A model generated the notes under the pieces. The model was not told the origin of the DNA, did not search any database, and worked only from the letters and a program-made list of their open reading frames with translations. From Lepas anatifera (Eukaryota > Arthropoda > Thecostraca > Lepadidae): DNA of 64,000 bases. Positions 11,101 through 21,982 of the stretch are shown here, one piece after another; within the stretch, counting starts at the first letter, position 1, and every line of letters begins with the position of its first letter. The stretch spans positions 868,001 to 932,000 of the forward strand of contig JAOTON010000971.1 of the NCBI GenBank assembly GCA_034440635.1, given 5' to 3'. Both the position numbers and the translations under genes were made by a program.

Positions 11101-14100
11101 ACCGAGAAAATCATGGTCCTCAACACCGATCTCAAAGTAAGACCTCAGCAACCTTCCTCTCCTTCCGCGTCACTTCCTACTTCGTCGGCTTTTGTCCAGG
11201 CACTCTTCAAACCGTAACGGTGTTTTGCGGCTCCCCCTCCCCCACTGGCCCTGCTCGGACGTTAACTTCCTACCCGATTGGAAGGAGTTGTATTGCATTG
11301 ACGACCGCTATCATCGTGGGACCACATTTCTTAAACTGCCGCGATACAAGTTGTCGAGCCACATAAGCAATGGGTACTTTTGGAAGCACCCTGTCGGCTG
11401 CCGAGAACGACAGTGCCGACGATCGGAATCGCGCTGATTTCCTTGGCATTTTGAGGTGACCTTTCTGTAATGTTAACGTTACCGTTATGGCCCCACTGTG
11501 CAATCTCACCGTCATGTGGCGGCGCCGTGAAAACTTTAAGCTCACAACCGCCAAAGTTATTGGAGCGAACATCAAAAGTTCATTCCATTTATGATTCTAA
11601 AATGGCAGAGGTCGATTAACTTATGATAATACTTGCCCTGCAGGAATGGTGATTTAATCCTCCATTCATTAGAAGAGCCCACCATATAAATGTTGTCAAA
11701 TAACTAGGCTTCCCTCAGTCATTACCACTGCATTGTACAAGTGATGTGCTGAGTTTCTGATGCTTTTGATCTTGCTAAATTATAATGAAATGTCATATTG
11801 AGGATATATTCCTATACGTATAATATAACATAATATTATATGGGGATATTCATATATGTATAAACACCCAGGATTATTACTTTGCGTGGTATATTTGTAG
11901 GCCATACTAAGGCGACAATACCTAGGTGTCATGGAAATTAAAAGTCCGCGTAGATTGGATCGATCAGTAATCCCGTATGTAGATGCATTACACCTGAGTA
12001 GTCAACGTACTTCGGTCAGACGAACCAAGTGCTGTGTCTGTGCCGCTGACGGCTGTGGCGGCGGCGCCCGCAGGAGATAATGATGGACCACGCGCTGCGA
12101 ACCATCTCCTACATCGCCGACATCGGGGAGCTGGTGGTGCTGATGGCCCGGCGTCGGGTCACCTCCGAGATCGCCGCCGACCTGCACACCCTGCCCAAGA
12201 TGATCTGCCACGTCTTCGAGAGCGACGAGGTAAGGCACGCCCTGCCCAAGATGATCTGCCACGTGTTCGAGAGCGACGAGGTTAGTCACGCCCCACGCAA
12301 GGTGATCTGCCACGTGTTCGAGAGCGACGAGGTTAGTCACGCCCCACGCAAGGTGATCTGCCACGTCTTCGAGAGCGACGAGGTAAGGCACGCCCTGCCC
12401 AAGATGATCTGCCACGTGTTCGAGAGCGACGAGGTTAGTCACGCCCCACGCAAGGTGATCTGCCACGTGTTCGAGAGCGACGAGGTTAGTCACGCCCCAC
12501 GCAAGGTGATCTGCCACGTCTTCGAGAGCGATGAGGTAAGTCATACCCCACGCAAGGTGATATGTTACGTGTTCGAGAGCGACGAGGTAAGGCACACCCC
12601 ACGCAAGGTGATCTTCCACGTGTTGAGAGCGACGAGGTAAGGCACTCCTCACCTAAGGTGATCTGCCACGTTTTCGAGAGCGACGAGGTAAGGCACACCC
12701 CACGCAAGGTGATCTGCCACGTGTTCGATGTATATTATTTTATCTACCAGCGACGAGGTACCAGCGATAATCTACCAGCGACGAGGTTAGTCACACCCTA
12801 CCCAAAGTGGTATGCAACGTGTGGGCTAGAGTTTTGGCCACTATATGACATTGGTAATTTGGCGCTGATAACTTGAGTAATAAGGATTATAAGTGGAATG
12901 TATAAAAAGTTGAGATGGTACATTTTGCAGTCTTTAAAAGGTTTGATACTAGAAGCCGCAAGTGATGGGAAATACTGTGAATAGAAAATATACAGGATTT
13001 GGAAATCGGTATTACTTATCATATCTTGCTGAAACATTTTGTATCGTTTCCTTATAACTAGCCATGTCTTATCACTGGAATCACCTTGCTCATTGTTATT
13101 GATAAATGAAACGTGACCCGATTATTGGGCGTTTTTCCAGGCCCAGTTCATCGCGCAGTCGATCGGCCAAGCATTTCAAGTGGCCTACATGGAGTTCCTG
13201 AAAGCAAATGGCATTGAGGACCACAGCTTTGTCAAAGAAATGGACTACCAGGAGGTGCTCAATTCACAGGAGATCTTCGGAGAAGAGCTGAAGATGTTTG
13301 CCAAGAAGGAACTGCAGAAGGAGGTAATTTTACCCAAGATATTACTCCCAGTGGCTTTTTCCAGACTCAGCAAGAAACGCATTCCAGATAGTTGTTCCTT
13401 GAGATTGTACTGGCTTCACAGAAAATGGCTTCAAGTTCGAATTAACAGTGTTATCATTCATATCGTTTCGTATGTGTATATTTCCAGAGGGAGCTAGGTA
13501 CTGTCCCTTTCTGCCTTCCGTTGTGGATATAAGCAGTCGTGAGACGTACGTGTACCTCGCCAGGTGGTGGTGCCGAAGCAGAAGGGCGAGATCCTGGGCG
13601 TGGTGATCGTCGAGTCCGGCTGGGGCTCGCTGGTGCCCACCGTGGTGATCGCCAACCTGGCTCCGTCCGGCGCCGCCGCCCGCTGCGGCCAGCTCAACAT
13701 CGGCGACCAGATCATCGCCCTCAACGGCATCTCCCTGGTCGGCCTTCCCCTGGCCGCCTGTCAGGCCTACGTCAAGAACGCCAAGCCGGCGACGGTGGTG
13801 AAGCTGACCGTGGTGCCGTGTCCGCCGGTGGTGGAGGTGCGCATCCGGCGGCCCGACACCAAGTACCAGCTGGGCTTCAGCGTGCAGAACGGCGTCATCT
13901 GCAGCCTGCTGCGCGGCGGCATCGCCGAGCGCGGCGGCGTCCGGGTCGGCCACCGCATCATCGAGATCAACAGCCAGAGCGTGGTGGCCGTGCCGCACGA
14001 CAGGATCGTCAGCCTGCTGGCCACTTCAGTGGGCGAGGTGAGCTCGTTGGCAGAGCTGGGTGCAGGTTGGCTAGATGCTGGATGGGATGGCTGCCGTTTT

Positions 14101-16626
14101 TTTTTAAGTCAAGTATGGTGGTTTGCGGAGTACTGGGTATGGAGGAATCGCTTTCGACCAAAAGTGCATTGGGCCGGGCCGAGGCTGACCTTGATCCGAA
14201 TAAAGAGCGGAAAGTGGGCGACGCTGGGGGTAAGCATTCTGTCATCGGGCCGTCTGGGAGCGGATACTTAGCTACACTGAGAGCCGACGTGGGACTGCCA
14301 CATACAGCCTCTGCAGCTGAAGTGTCCTAAAACTCCAGTGACATTGGACCGTGCTGAGGGCTGGCATAATAAACAGACCGTCTGAGAGCTGATATTGAGC
14401 ACACTGAGAGTCCACATTGGACCGTGCTGAGGGTTGGCATTATGACATGAGCTGATATTGAGCACACAGAGTCCACATTGGACCTTGCTGAGTGTTGGCA
14501 TTATGACATGAGCTGATATTGAGCTACATGGAGAGTCCACATTGGACCGCGCTGAGGGTTGGCATTATGACATCGGGCCGTCTGAGAGCTGATATTGAGC
14601 ACACTGAGAGTCCACATTGGACCGTGCTGAGGGTTGGTATTATGACATCGGGCCGTCTGAGAGCTGATATTTAGCTACATTGAGAGCCGACATTGAACCG
14701 TGCTGAGGGTTGGCATTATGACATGAGCTGATCTTGAGCACACTGAGAATCCACATTGGACCGTGCTGAGGGCTGACATTATGACATCGGGCCGTCTGAG
14801 AGCTGATATTTAGCTACATTGAGAGTCGACATTGGGTCGCGCTGAGGACTGGCGCTCTGCCTGTCGGGGAGCTGGTATTCGGTCTCACGGAGAGCGGACG
14901 TTGAGCGACGTCGGAAGCTGACGCTAGGCAGTTTGATAGGTTGCATTCGGGCATGGGGGCTGTGATGAGAGCTGAATTGGACCGTGCCGAGGGAGACATT
15001 GCGACAGACCGCGGGGAGAGCTGACATTGGGCAGTCTGAGAGTTCACAGTCTGACACGAGGCCGCGCCTGGAGGTGACATGAGACCGCGCTGGGAGCTGT
15101 CGCCGGGTCGTTACGGCGCCCATTCTGATGCCGCCGCCGCACAGTCCACTGATGGAAAGCGATTACAGTGGGGTTTGATGGGTTTTCCGGGTCGTTGGTG
15201 CGGCGGAGCCGATATTGTGCGCCTGATTTATGTGATACAGCTGGGCGTCCCGATGGACTGTGGCGGCGAGTCCGCCCGCACTAGCTAACACTAAACGGCG
15301 GCAGTCGGCTCTGCCTGATGAGGTCGCATGCCAGCACTGACTTCTCCAGTCATACATGGAGGAAAAGGATACGTGAGCGTTGATGCGGCTATGGAGAGAA
15401 ACAAAGCATAAAGCTGTGGTAACAGCCAGCCCTATCGAGCTGCACGAATAACCCGGGCAACAGCAAACCCGAGAAACGGTTGGCTAGCCAGATAAGCGCT
15501 CAGTGGTAGGTTAGGTTCATCCGGAATTGTTTGAAATCGGGACCTTTTCCGAAGTCGTGATGCCGTGCTCACTAGAAATTTAGATTATCATATCTGATTT
15601 TGTATTACACATGGCTCAGCGAGACCTTTAGTCTTGACTCGTGGCTTATAATGTTGTAAGCCAGCTTCGGCTGCAACTGACTTGTGTTTACCAATAAATA
15701 CCGCCGCTACCCCCAAAAGCATGCATTGTGCGCGCATACTTGCTTAGCGTGTTTTTTAAAGGGAATGTGGCACCTTGGTCGAATCCTGGAATTTAGTGTA
15801 ATGAGGGGAACTTTTAGCTGAAAATCATGGAAGCGTCCATGATTTCTCTGAATAATGTACAATAAGTTCAATATTTTTATTTTTAAAATGTTCTTCTAGG
15901 GAAAGAAAGAAATATTTGCCTGTGGATGATGCCATGATCTGGCAACCACTACCATATTCAATAGGCTGCAAGGGCTTCTTCGTTTGGCTGATACTCACCG
16001 TGACGTCAGCATATGTCGTCACAACAACATCTGACAACTGTGGCCTGCTGCTAAGGGTACATTTAGACAGTTTAGACAGTTTAGGGTACATTTCAGGCAG
16101 TTTTTAGCTTCTCTATAGGGAAATTTCGAGTTTCAAGACAAATGATAATAAAGTACCGGGTTTTCCGGCATGCTTTACAACTTGGCTATCTCAGTTAGAA
16201 TCACGTTATATAGGTGCCACATTATCTTTAAGCGTACACAATGCTCCCTACTTATGTTCAAAACGTGTAGAGCTCGTTGCCGGCTTATATATGTGATGGT
16301 TCAAAGTGGCCTCAATTCGGACGTCATTAAAACATCGCCTTTTTTGCTTTAGGTTTTACGGCACACGAACTTCCAGGTTATATGGCGCTGAGGGGGAGGG
16401 AGTAAGCTAGGCTTTGGCCACGGCGGTGCGCCAAACTCTGCCTCTGGATGGGCTCGATCCTGTGATGCTTTGCATTTTGTTTTATTTTATGTTGATTTTA
16501 TGTTTGATTTTGCTTTGAGTCTATGACGTTAACCCGAGCCTGCTCTGTTTTCAGATCCACATGAAGACCATGCCGACCTCGTTGTTCCGTCTCCTGACAG
16601 GACAAGAGTCGCCGGTGTATATTTAA
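4964..16626 (+). CDS. APBA1: X11/Mint adaptor (APBA family), 3' part of gene: PTB-PDZ-PDZ
   Basis: X11/Mint proteins are cytoplasmic scaffolds: the PTB domain binds NPxY tails such as that of APP, and the tandem PDZ domains bind membrane-protein tails and help neuronal trafficking and exocytosis (family knowledge). Core exons are 4964-5106, 11050-11136, 12074-12229, 13141-13323, 13564-14037 and 16555-16626. Each has AG/GT borders and every internal junction is phase 0, giving about 370 residues from the PTB start to the stop, as in animal X11 proteins. Visible landmarks are [38 protein letters not shown], two PDZ carboxylate loops and the conserved C-terminus PVYI. The N-terminal part (Munc18/CASK-binding region in relatives) is not identified and may lie upstream of the window. 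Alternative exons 7158-7907 and 8080-8262 and the 12185-12733 splice-donor array are described separately. Identification is very secure; the paralogue number in the symbol is nominal. Confidence 0.95.
5371..5420. repeat. GA microsatellite
   Basis: Run of GA dinucleotides with two GTGA interruptions, in the X11 intron just after the first PTB exon. Confidence 0.95.
7158..7907 (+). CDS. long alternative exon, tyrosine-rich disordered segment
   Basis: It lies between the canonical first PTB exon and the second. An acceptor TGTGCCCGCAG precedes 250 open codons, and a donor AAAAG|GTAGGG closes it in phase 0. The product looks disordered and acidic, rich in G, S, Y, E and Q, with repeated tyrosine motifs ([24 protein letters not shown]). 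Joining 7907 to 8080 keeps the frame open into a PTB-like segment. No family is recognised. It is best read as the N-terminus of an alternative X11 isoform; its own promoter and first exon are not identified. The open frame actually runs 7116-8114, so the 3' border depends on the inferred intron. Confidence 0.5.
8080..8262 (+). CDS. second, divergent copy of the first PTB exon of X11
   Basis: After acceptor GTACCAG and before donor GTAAGG, phase 0 at both ends, the exon encodes a basic linker and then [13 protein letters not shown] and [10 protein letters not shown]. This parallels [13 protein letters not shown] and AEEAVSRIK of exon 4964-5106: hydrophobic strand, R-Y-[LM]-G turn, and an amphipathic helix ending in a basic triplet at an identical splice phase. 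Joined to exon 11050 it would complete a PTB domain with a different first third. It may be mutually exclusive with the canonical exon, driven by a second promoter, or a decaying duplicate. Confidence 0.6.
9272..9554. mobile_element. hAT-type MITE with perfect 8-bp target duplication
   Basis: Ends CATAAGCAGATTCAGG and CCGGGATCTGCGTATG are imperfect inverted repeats (13 of 16). The identical 8-mer CGTGACGA flanks both sides (9264-9271, 9555-9562). The interior is G-rich and ends in repeats of GCGCCCCCTTT (9484-9540). It lies in an X11 intron. Confidence 0.85.
11050..11136 (+). CDS. APBA1: X11 exon: PTB middle strands
   Basis: The acceptor is TGTCGACAG and the donor GTAAGA; 29 codons, phase 0 on both sides. 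It encodes [20 protein letters not shown] and then IMVLNTDLK, the conserved X11 PTB segment after the first helix. It can accept either exon 4964-5106 or exon 8080-8262 in frame. The 12-residue insertion seen between these segments in some vertebrate paralogues was not found. Confidence 0.95.
12074..12229 (+). CDS. APBA1: X11 exon: PTB strands through [11 protein letters not shown]
   Basis: The acceptor is GGCGCCCGCAG and the first donor GTAAGG at 12230; 52 codons, phase 0. It encodes [20 protein letters not shown], a RRR-containing linker and the strand [12 protein letters not shown]. The last 45 bp of this exon plus its donor are the first unit of the 51-bp tandem array at 12185-12733, so the true 3' end of the exon may vary by multiples of 17 codons. 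Confidence 0.93.
12185..12733 (+). repeat. 51-bp tandem array of exon end plus 5' splice site
   Basis: Units start at 12185, 12236, 12287, 12338, 12389, 12440, 12491, 12542, 12593, 12643 and 12694. Each unit carries codons for H-x-x-x-K-[MV]-I-C-H-V-F-E-S-D-E and then a donor: GTAAGG in units 1, 4, 8, 9 and 10, GTTAGT in 2, 3, 5 and 6, GTAAGT in 7. Unit 1 is the real exon end. Unit length is 17 codons, so units 1-8 stay open in the exon frame. Unit 9 loses one base and unit 11 is broken by AT-rich sequence. Below 12840 no further units are seen. Confidence 0.95.
13141..13323 (+). CDS. APBA1: X11 exon: PTB C-terminal helix and linker
   Basis: Acceptor GCGTTTTTCCAG, donor GTAATT, 61 codons, phase 0. 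It encodes [20 protein letters not shown], the long C-terminal PTB helix that packs on the bound NPxY peptide, followed by [20 protein letters not shown] and the acidic/lysine linker that leads to PDZ1. The sequence is close to that of arthropod X11 proteins. Confidence 0.95.
13564..14037 (+). CDS. APBA1: X11 exon: PDZ1 and most of PDZ2
   Basis: Acceptor ACCTCGCCAG, donor GTGAGC, 158 codons, phase 0. PDZ1 begins at [16 protein letters not shown] and includes [17 protein letters not shown]2 starts at [20 protein letters not shown] with a QLGF carboxylate loop and contains [20 protein letters not shown]. Both PDZ domains are intact. The exon is strongly GC-biased at third positions, like the other X11 exons. 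Confidence 0.96.
14225..15115. repeat. degenerate minisatellite in the last X11 intron
   Basis: Units of roughly 60-90 bp built from GAGAGCTGATATTGAGC, ACACTGAGAGTCCACATTGG, ACCGTGCTGAGGGTTGGCAT and TATGACATCGGGCCGTCTGA. Copies are clearest at 14370-14830 and decay towards 15115. Confidence 0.9.
15760..16227. mobile_element. TTAA-target MITE in the last X11 intron
   Basis: Left AGGGAATGTGGCACC and right GGTGCCACATTATCT are inverted repeats, 13 of 15 matching, flanked by TTAA at 15756-15759 and 16228-16231. Related ends occur at 23694 and 59703. Confidence 0.8.
16555..16626 (+). CDS. APBA1: X11 last exon, end of PDZ2 and PVYI tail
   Basis: Acceptor TGCTCTGTTTTCAG; 23 codons and a TAA stop. 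It encodes [20 protein letters not shown] followed by VYI. The hydrophobic C-terminus that folds back on PDZ1 in X11 proteins is conserved. A possible poly(A) signal AATAAA lies at 17922-17927, implying a 3' UTR of about 1.3 kb. Confidence 0.95.
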   Translation: MHMKTMPTSLFRLLTGQESPVYI

Positions 16627-18300
16627 AGCCACTGATAACTAGACATCAGTCATTGGCTGGAGTTCCTTTTCGTGGGCGACGCCATCGAGCCGCTCAAATG
16701 CCGAATGTGAAGATTTTATGGATGCGTCCTTGCGTTATAATTCAGGTTACAGCAACATTTTTGCTATGTTCTTGAAATCAACGGAATTTTGATCGGCTGT
16801 TGCGTAGCCTTCCATTGCTATTACGAAACGGAAACAATATCGAGACATTGACTGAATGAAATCAAAATGTCGGACCAGTGCTGTGGTCAGGGGTGAGGGA
16901 CACTGACGGGTGCCCGCCCTCCCACGAAGCCCGGGGTGGGGTCCTAGTCAGTCGCAGCGACTCAGCGACAGCGCCGGCCGGACCGGAAGATGGCGGATGG
17001 ACCGTGGCGGCGTCCGCGCACGTGGGGAAAGGAACGCGCTGAAATTCAGTGTCGCCTCATTTGCTGGCTTCACCCGTGTTTCGAAGGCGCGAGCTGGTAG
17101 AAAGCAGCTGGGTGCTGTTTTGGCCAGGAAGAAAGATGGTGCGTCTATTTATCACAATACCCACATAAGTGTGTGATGTTACATGGCGTGCGTTGATGTA
17201 ATGTGCGATGTCGTGTATAGTGACGCGTTGGCATTGTATGGTGCCGTGGTAAATTTGTGATAGCGTCCGTGAAGCGATTCTGTTGTTGAGAGTAACTTTG
17301 CGCTGGTGCCATATGACGGCTTGGAGACGCAGCGGAGGCGTGGTCCATGCCGCCTGCGTCATTTGGAGCTTCTACTCGCTGGTCAGTTATATCAGACTTT
17401 GAGTGAACTGGACACCTTGTGCGGTGGAGTGTGCTACCGGTGTTGCCATATCGTATCATGTTGTACGTGATTAGGAGGACACTTAACTGACTTCCTGAAT
17501 GTGTATCGGCCTTGGACAACGAGGTTCGGAACTGTATAACTGCTGTGCTACCAAAATTGTCTGCGATTGCCGACAAGCTGAATACATCGTAATTGGTATA
17601 TGGCTGCTGCCTGTGAGAGAGATGAATTTGCAATAGGTTTTCTGCGAAGCAATTTTTAAGCTAGATGTAATTAAATTCGGGACGTTGAAAAAATGCGAAC
17701 TAGCTTGCGAATTGATTTGGTAGATTGGGGCCCTGCGAGGAAACGCCGGTGAATTATGTTGCGTTGTGGTCGTGGAGTATGTATGATTTTCGGGTTCGGT
17801 TCTGTATGAAAATCTACTGAAGAATCGGATGATCTGTTATTAAATGGATATGCATATTTGTGGCATATTTCAACCAGAAAAGGAAAGCAATGCTCGAGGC
17901 CGATTCTCGAAGAAACCCACCAATAAATTATGAAGCCCAAACATTCGAATAATATTCATTGTGTAGTGTTGTAAATATTGACATGAAAACGCTCTATCCC
18001 ACCCAACTTTATTGTAATCGCTCCCCATCACCCGGTGTTAAAAATTTATACTAAACCGTGTCATGTTTTTTCTTCACAAATCAGGGTGTTGGGGGAAAGA
18101 GGAAGGAGAGGTAAAACCAAGGCACGCTAGTTACCTTTTATTAGGAAAGGCTACTTTAAGGCTAAATCATTTAGGCTGCGGCAGTCATCTGGACTGAAAT
18201 ATGGTGAGCGCTCGGCAGCAGCGGCGGAAGGTATGCATTTAAGGGGGCACCACGAACCCTCCAACGAATTTTTTCAGGCAATGCCGTAGGGTAAGAGTTA
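16627..18300. other. X11 3' UTR and intergenic sequence
   Basis: Probable 3' UTR up to about 17.95 kb, then AT-rich sequence. No open frame here resembles a protein family. Confidence 0.45.
17922..17927 (+). promoter_or_regulatory. possible poly(A) signal of X11
   Basis: AATAAA on the plus strand, 1.3 kb after the X11 stop codon. No nearer canonical signal was noticed. Assignment is tentative. Confidence 0.3.
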
Positions 18301-18344
18301 AATTTGGCCTTTAAGTGGGGACCGGTGGCCCGCTGAATCTGCCT

Positions 18345-18625
18345 ATGGCTTACGAAAATCTAAACTTGCGAACATTTAGAGATAACGAATATAAGCACTT
18401 ACATTTAACGAAAATTTGCGCGTACGAACATTCGCGTATACGACACATTTGCGTATTCGAATATTTGCTAATACGAAAAACAGCTCTGAATGAACATTAG
18501 CGGTACGAACATTATAGCGATTAGGCGCATTTTGCTTGGTTATTATCCAATGCGAACAATACGCGATACGAACAGTCTTTGGGTTCCAACATTGGCTTAT
18601 GAACATTTGCAATGGTGAAATTTGG
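18345..18625. repeat. degenerate short-motif repeat
   Basis: Variants of TACGAACATTTGCG recur irregularly (ACGAACATTCGCGTATACG, TTCGAATATTTGCTAATACG and others). AT-rich, with no gene signal. Confidence 0.55.
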
Positions 18626-18850
18626 GGAAAATTTCATTAGCTCGGGGGGTAACGATTTGATCCTCAGTAGGGGAAAGCAAGTTTTCTTTACTTCTGAGTT
18701 ACTACTAGCATCTCCAGAGACGTGAAAAGAATAAATCCAGAAAGAAGATCAATGCAATTTTCATTGGTTCTAAAAGTGGATCTAGGGGAGGCGATTCGGT
18801 CATGGCCCTCCAAAGTGAAATATAGGGGTCTAAACCCTCTTGCTCCCCTC

Positions 18851-19008
18851 CAGTTGCGGATCCAGGAGTTCATTGGGTGCGGTTGGGGGCTAGGGGCTCG
18901 AGCCTCCCCCACCAATACCTCGGGCAGCCCCTCGCCTATGAATTAAGTATAGGGGCTCGCACATTTCGGGGGGGGCTTGGCTTCCTAGTCCCTTTGGATC
19001 CGCCACTG
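18851..19008. mobile_element. short hAT-type MITE
   Basis: Ends CAGTTGCGGATCCAG and TTTGGATCCGCCACTG are inverted repeats of the common CAGTGGCGGATCCAG type. The flanking 8-mers CTCCCCTC and CCCCCTTC agree at most positions. 158 bp. Confidence 0.65.
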
Positions 19009-19399
19009 CCCCCTTCCACCGGAAAGCAAACGAGTGTTTCATGATTGACCATATATGGCGTGTCGCACGTCCGCCAGCGCATAACATTTCTCAGTTTTTG
19101 TCCGTTCGCGATGTGTACCTCTTTGAAAAAGAAAATTGGTTCACTGCATCAATCTTTTTTGCTCGGGGGCAAATCAAGGGACTAGATAGTATCTCTACTA
19201 ACCGTGGGCTGGATCCGCCCCGGGCTGGTTTCCCGGATGGTTCCTTACTATGATGGCAAAAGCGGCCTTTTTCTGACCTCTGGCCTTTAGTTAAAAGTCA
19301 TTTATATGAGGGGGCATGGGTGGGGATACCGGGGGTTAGGGAGCTGGGACCCCACCGGGATTTAAGGGTCTCCCATAGGCCTTGATCAGGGCCTGGTAT

Positions 19400-21550
19400 A
19401 GCCTGGCTTCAGGGTTTGTAACGCTGGCACGTGCATTAACGGACGCGAGGGGGGGCATTCCGGCCATGCCCCCCAAAGCACTGGAAAGGGGACCAAACTA
19501 TCTTTTGCGCCCTCCTCACTAAAGGCAGGGATACATTTGTGAAAAAATGTGTTTACACTATAGGGCTGTCGAGCAATTATATCTTTGCTCTCACCCCCCC
19601 CTCCCCAGGAGAAAGATCATGTACTTGGAGAGGTAGCTTATATTAGGTCTTTCAAGCACCCAAAGAGTACGTCCCACCAAGTAATCTTGCGTCCCACCCC
19701 TCCCCCTCCAAAAGGAGACAAACCCGCCGGTCCTTGCCGATTTTCGAAGAAAGAAAACGCTCCTTTCACGCTCTTTGGACCAATGAAGGAAAATAGAAGA
19801 GGGAAAATAGGATTTGGTAGTATTACCTCCAAGTTTCGAGCAATGGCGCTTCTGAGACAAATTTTGCTGCTACTACTGCTCTCGCATGCGTTATTTTCTT
19901 CTTCACAGCAGCATGCACGTGTTGTGGGTTATAATCAATTTGTTGGCGAAGCAAATGCCTGTGGCACAATACAAATAAATTATTGATCATTCTTGGATGA
20001 AAAATAAGGTGAGATGAGTGCGAATGTAGTGTTCGAAATTTTCCAGATTGAGACAGATAAAAATGCATGTGTTAAACCCATTTCGGTATTGGTGAAGCAC
20101 AATTTCTGCCGGTGGAGCCATATTGAATGACTTACCCAAAAACATTGTGATCGCTTCTTATTTCTGAAGGAATGGATAGTAAATGAACACATTAAAATTC
20201 ATTTTACCAAAATTCTAACAAACGTTTCCACTTAGTTGATTAATGCACTTATTGAACCTATCACTTGCATACAGTGTCGCCAGGGGATATAGGTATTCTG
20301 ATGGAACCAGTGGGGGAAACTGGTCAGTGTTCCCAAGAATAGCTATGTTCCCAATAATGGGAATATTGACCAATACTTGGGAGCGCTTGTTCCATAAATG
20401 GAAATGCTTGTTCCCAAGGATGGAAATGCCCAGAACGATGTTTTCAGAAAACTCAACAGGAGCCTAGAAAAGATAAGGCGAATCTTTCTACCTGGTCAAT
20501 TTTGACTCTTCTTAAAATTTGAGGGGGAGTTCTACTTTGATTTGGAAAATCTGTCTTTGAACGCTTCCTCAAATATTTGTCTTAAATGTGTGATCCAGCC
20601 CCAACTGTAAAGAACAATGAAAAGAATGCTCTGAAACTTTGCAGCCAGACAGGTATTATTTTTTTCAGATAATTTTTGGGGAAAGTAAAAATAGTAGTAT
20701 AAAAACGAAATTCCAAAACTGTAGACTGCAAAAATATTTTTCTTGGCTTCACACCGTTGCTGCCCACCATGTGCTGATGAATGAGGAAATAGAGGAAAAC
20801 CATGCCTTTCGTCTGTTTAGGAAGTAAGTAGTGCTTAAAAGTGGTATTTTCGCATTCTCTAAGCTTTTTTATATTGATTTGTATCAGAAAGTTTTTAGAT
20901 CCTGTATTTTTTGTCCCCAAGATTGTTTGAATTATTCCGAAGTGTTGTCATGAATTATGGTGCGCCGATGCATCAACTCAATATTTTCTACTGGGGTGCT
21001 TCATTCATAGGCAGATCCAGGCGGGGAAAGGGGCAAGTTTCCCCGATCAATCCTCGGCGCCCCCCATCGACCCTTGTCGTGCGAGGCCAATTCGGAGGAG
21101 GCCCCCAAGGAGGAGGCCAAATTCGAAAGATTTTGGTACTAACGTGGAAAGTTTGCTGTCAGCATCAGGTTGAAGTTTGGCTGCCCCCTCACTTTTTTGC
21201 CAGTGGCGACACTTATGTATGCTACCACCTCAATAATAAATCAAAAGGCTAAGCACTTCATACCGCCACACCAGCAACCAGTCTTACACACTTTGAGTAC
21301 CAGTGTCCCGTCTAATCCATGAATGAGCTCTAAGCACTGAAAACTGACTGCGTGTGAAATGAACAACTGACTGTGTGTGAAATGAGAGCATCATGCAATG
21401 TCACAGCACTGGCTGGGATGTGGGCTTCCGGGCGAATAGAACAGGATGTTTGATTGGCTGTAGACCAGCGTTCATCTCCAGCATTGTAATTAGTTGATGC
21501 TGAGGCTGCTTTGCCGGGATTTCTTGTAATTACACGCTTTGTTTCGTCTT
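19400..21550. other. intergenic, mixed decayed repeats
   Basis: Around 19430-19700 lie fragments of the same hAT-type MITE family as 32199-32507 (CATGTACTTGGAGAGGTAGC and neighbours, opposite orientation). At 20280-20465 is a repeat in GTTCCCAA/GGGAATA motifs that recurs inverted at 48660-48795. At 21010-21190 is another CAGATCCAGG-type fragment. No gene recognised. Confidence 0.5.
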
Positions 21551-21555
21551 CGCAG

Positions 21556-21642
21556 GATGGAGAAGACAGCCAGTGGTGGAAGTTTTATAACACAATGTTT
21601 ATGGATTGCCAGTTTGGGACCAGAAATAGAACAAAGTTATAA
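21556..21642 (+). CDS. orphan candidate terminal exon
   Basis: A strong acceptor (TTTGTTTCGTCTTCGCAG) is followed by 28 codons and TAA: DGEDSQWWKFYNTMFMDCQF then GTRNRTKL. The composition looks protein-like, but no family is recognised and no partner exon was found. It could be a last exon of an unseen gene, part of a mobile element or chance. Confidence 0.2.
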   Translation, partial: DGEDSQWWKFYNTMFMDCQFGTRNRTKL

Positions 21643-21982
21643 TGATCGGGTGGTGTTCTGTCTTATTTTCGTTAGGTGAGCCTGCATTTGGTCAATTTTA
21701 ATTCATCTGTCTATTTCACTGGGGGCCAATTTCCGGGCACTGGGGGAAGGGGGGCATTGCGGCCGACTGGGGGGCAAATGGCCCCCCAGTTAGCATATTA
21801 AAAATGGCTTGACATACATCGATGACTGAGACTTAAATTCAGAATATTTAACTGTTAAATATGTAAACGGAAGTGTTAAAATAAGACCATAAACTAGAAC
21901 TTGATACAGCAGTGTAGTGTCAAAGAAAATACATCGATAAAATATCTAAATAGGATGCTGCTTCACATTCTGAAAAAAGGTA

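Noticed and set aside
12002..12652. 216-codon minus-strand open frame with repeats
   Set aside because: Antisense shadow of the 51-bp X11 array.
12185..12733. CRISPR-like array
   Set aside because: Direct tandem repeats with no spacers, in a eukaryotic coding exon.
13342..13998. 218-codon minus-strand open frame, His/Ala-rich
   Set aside because: Shadow of the GC-rich PDZ exon.
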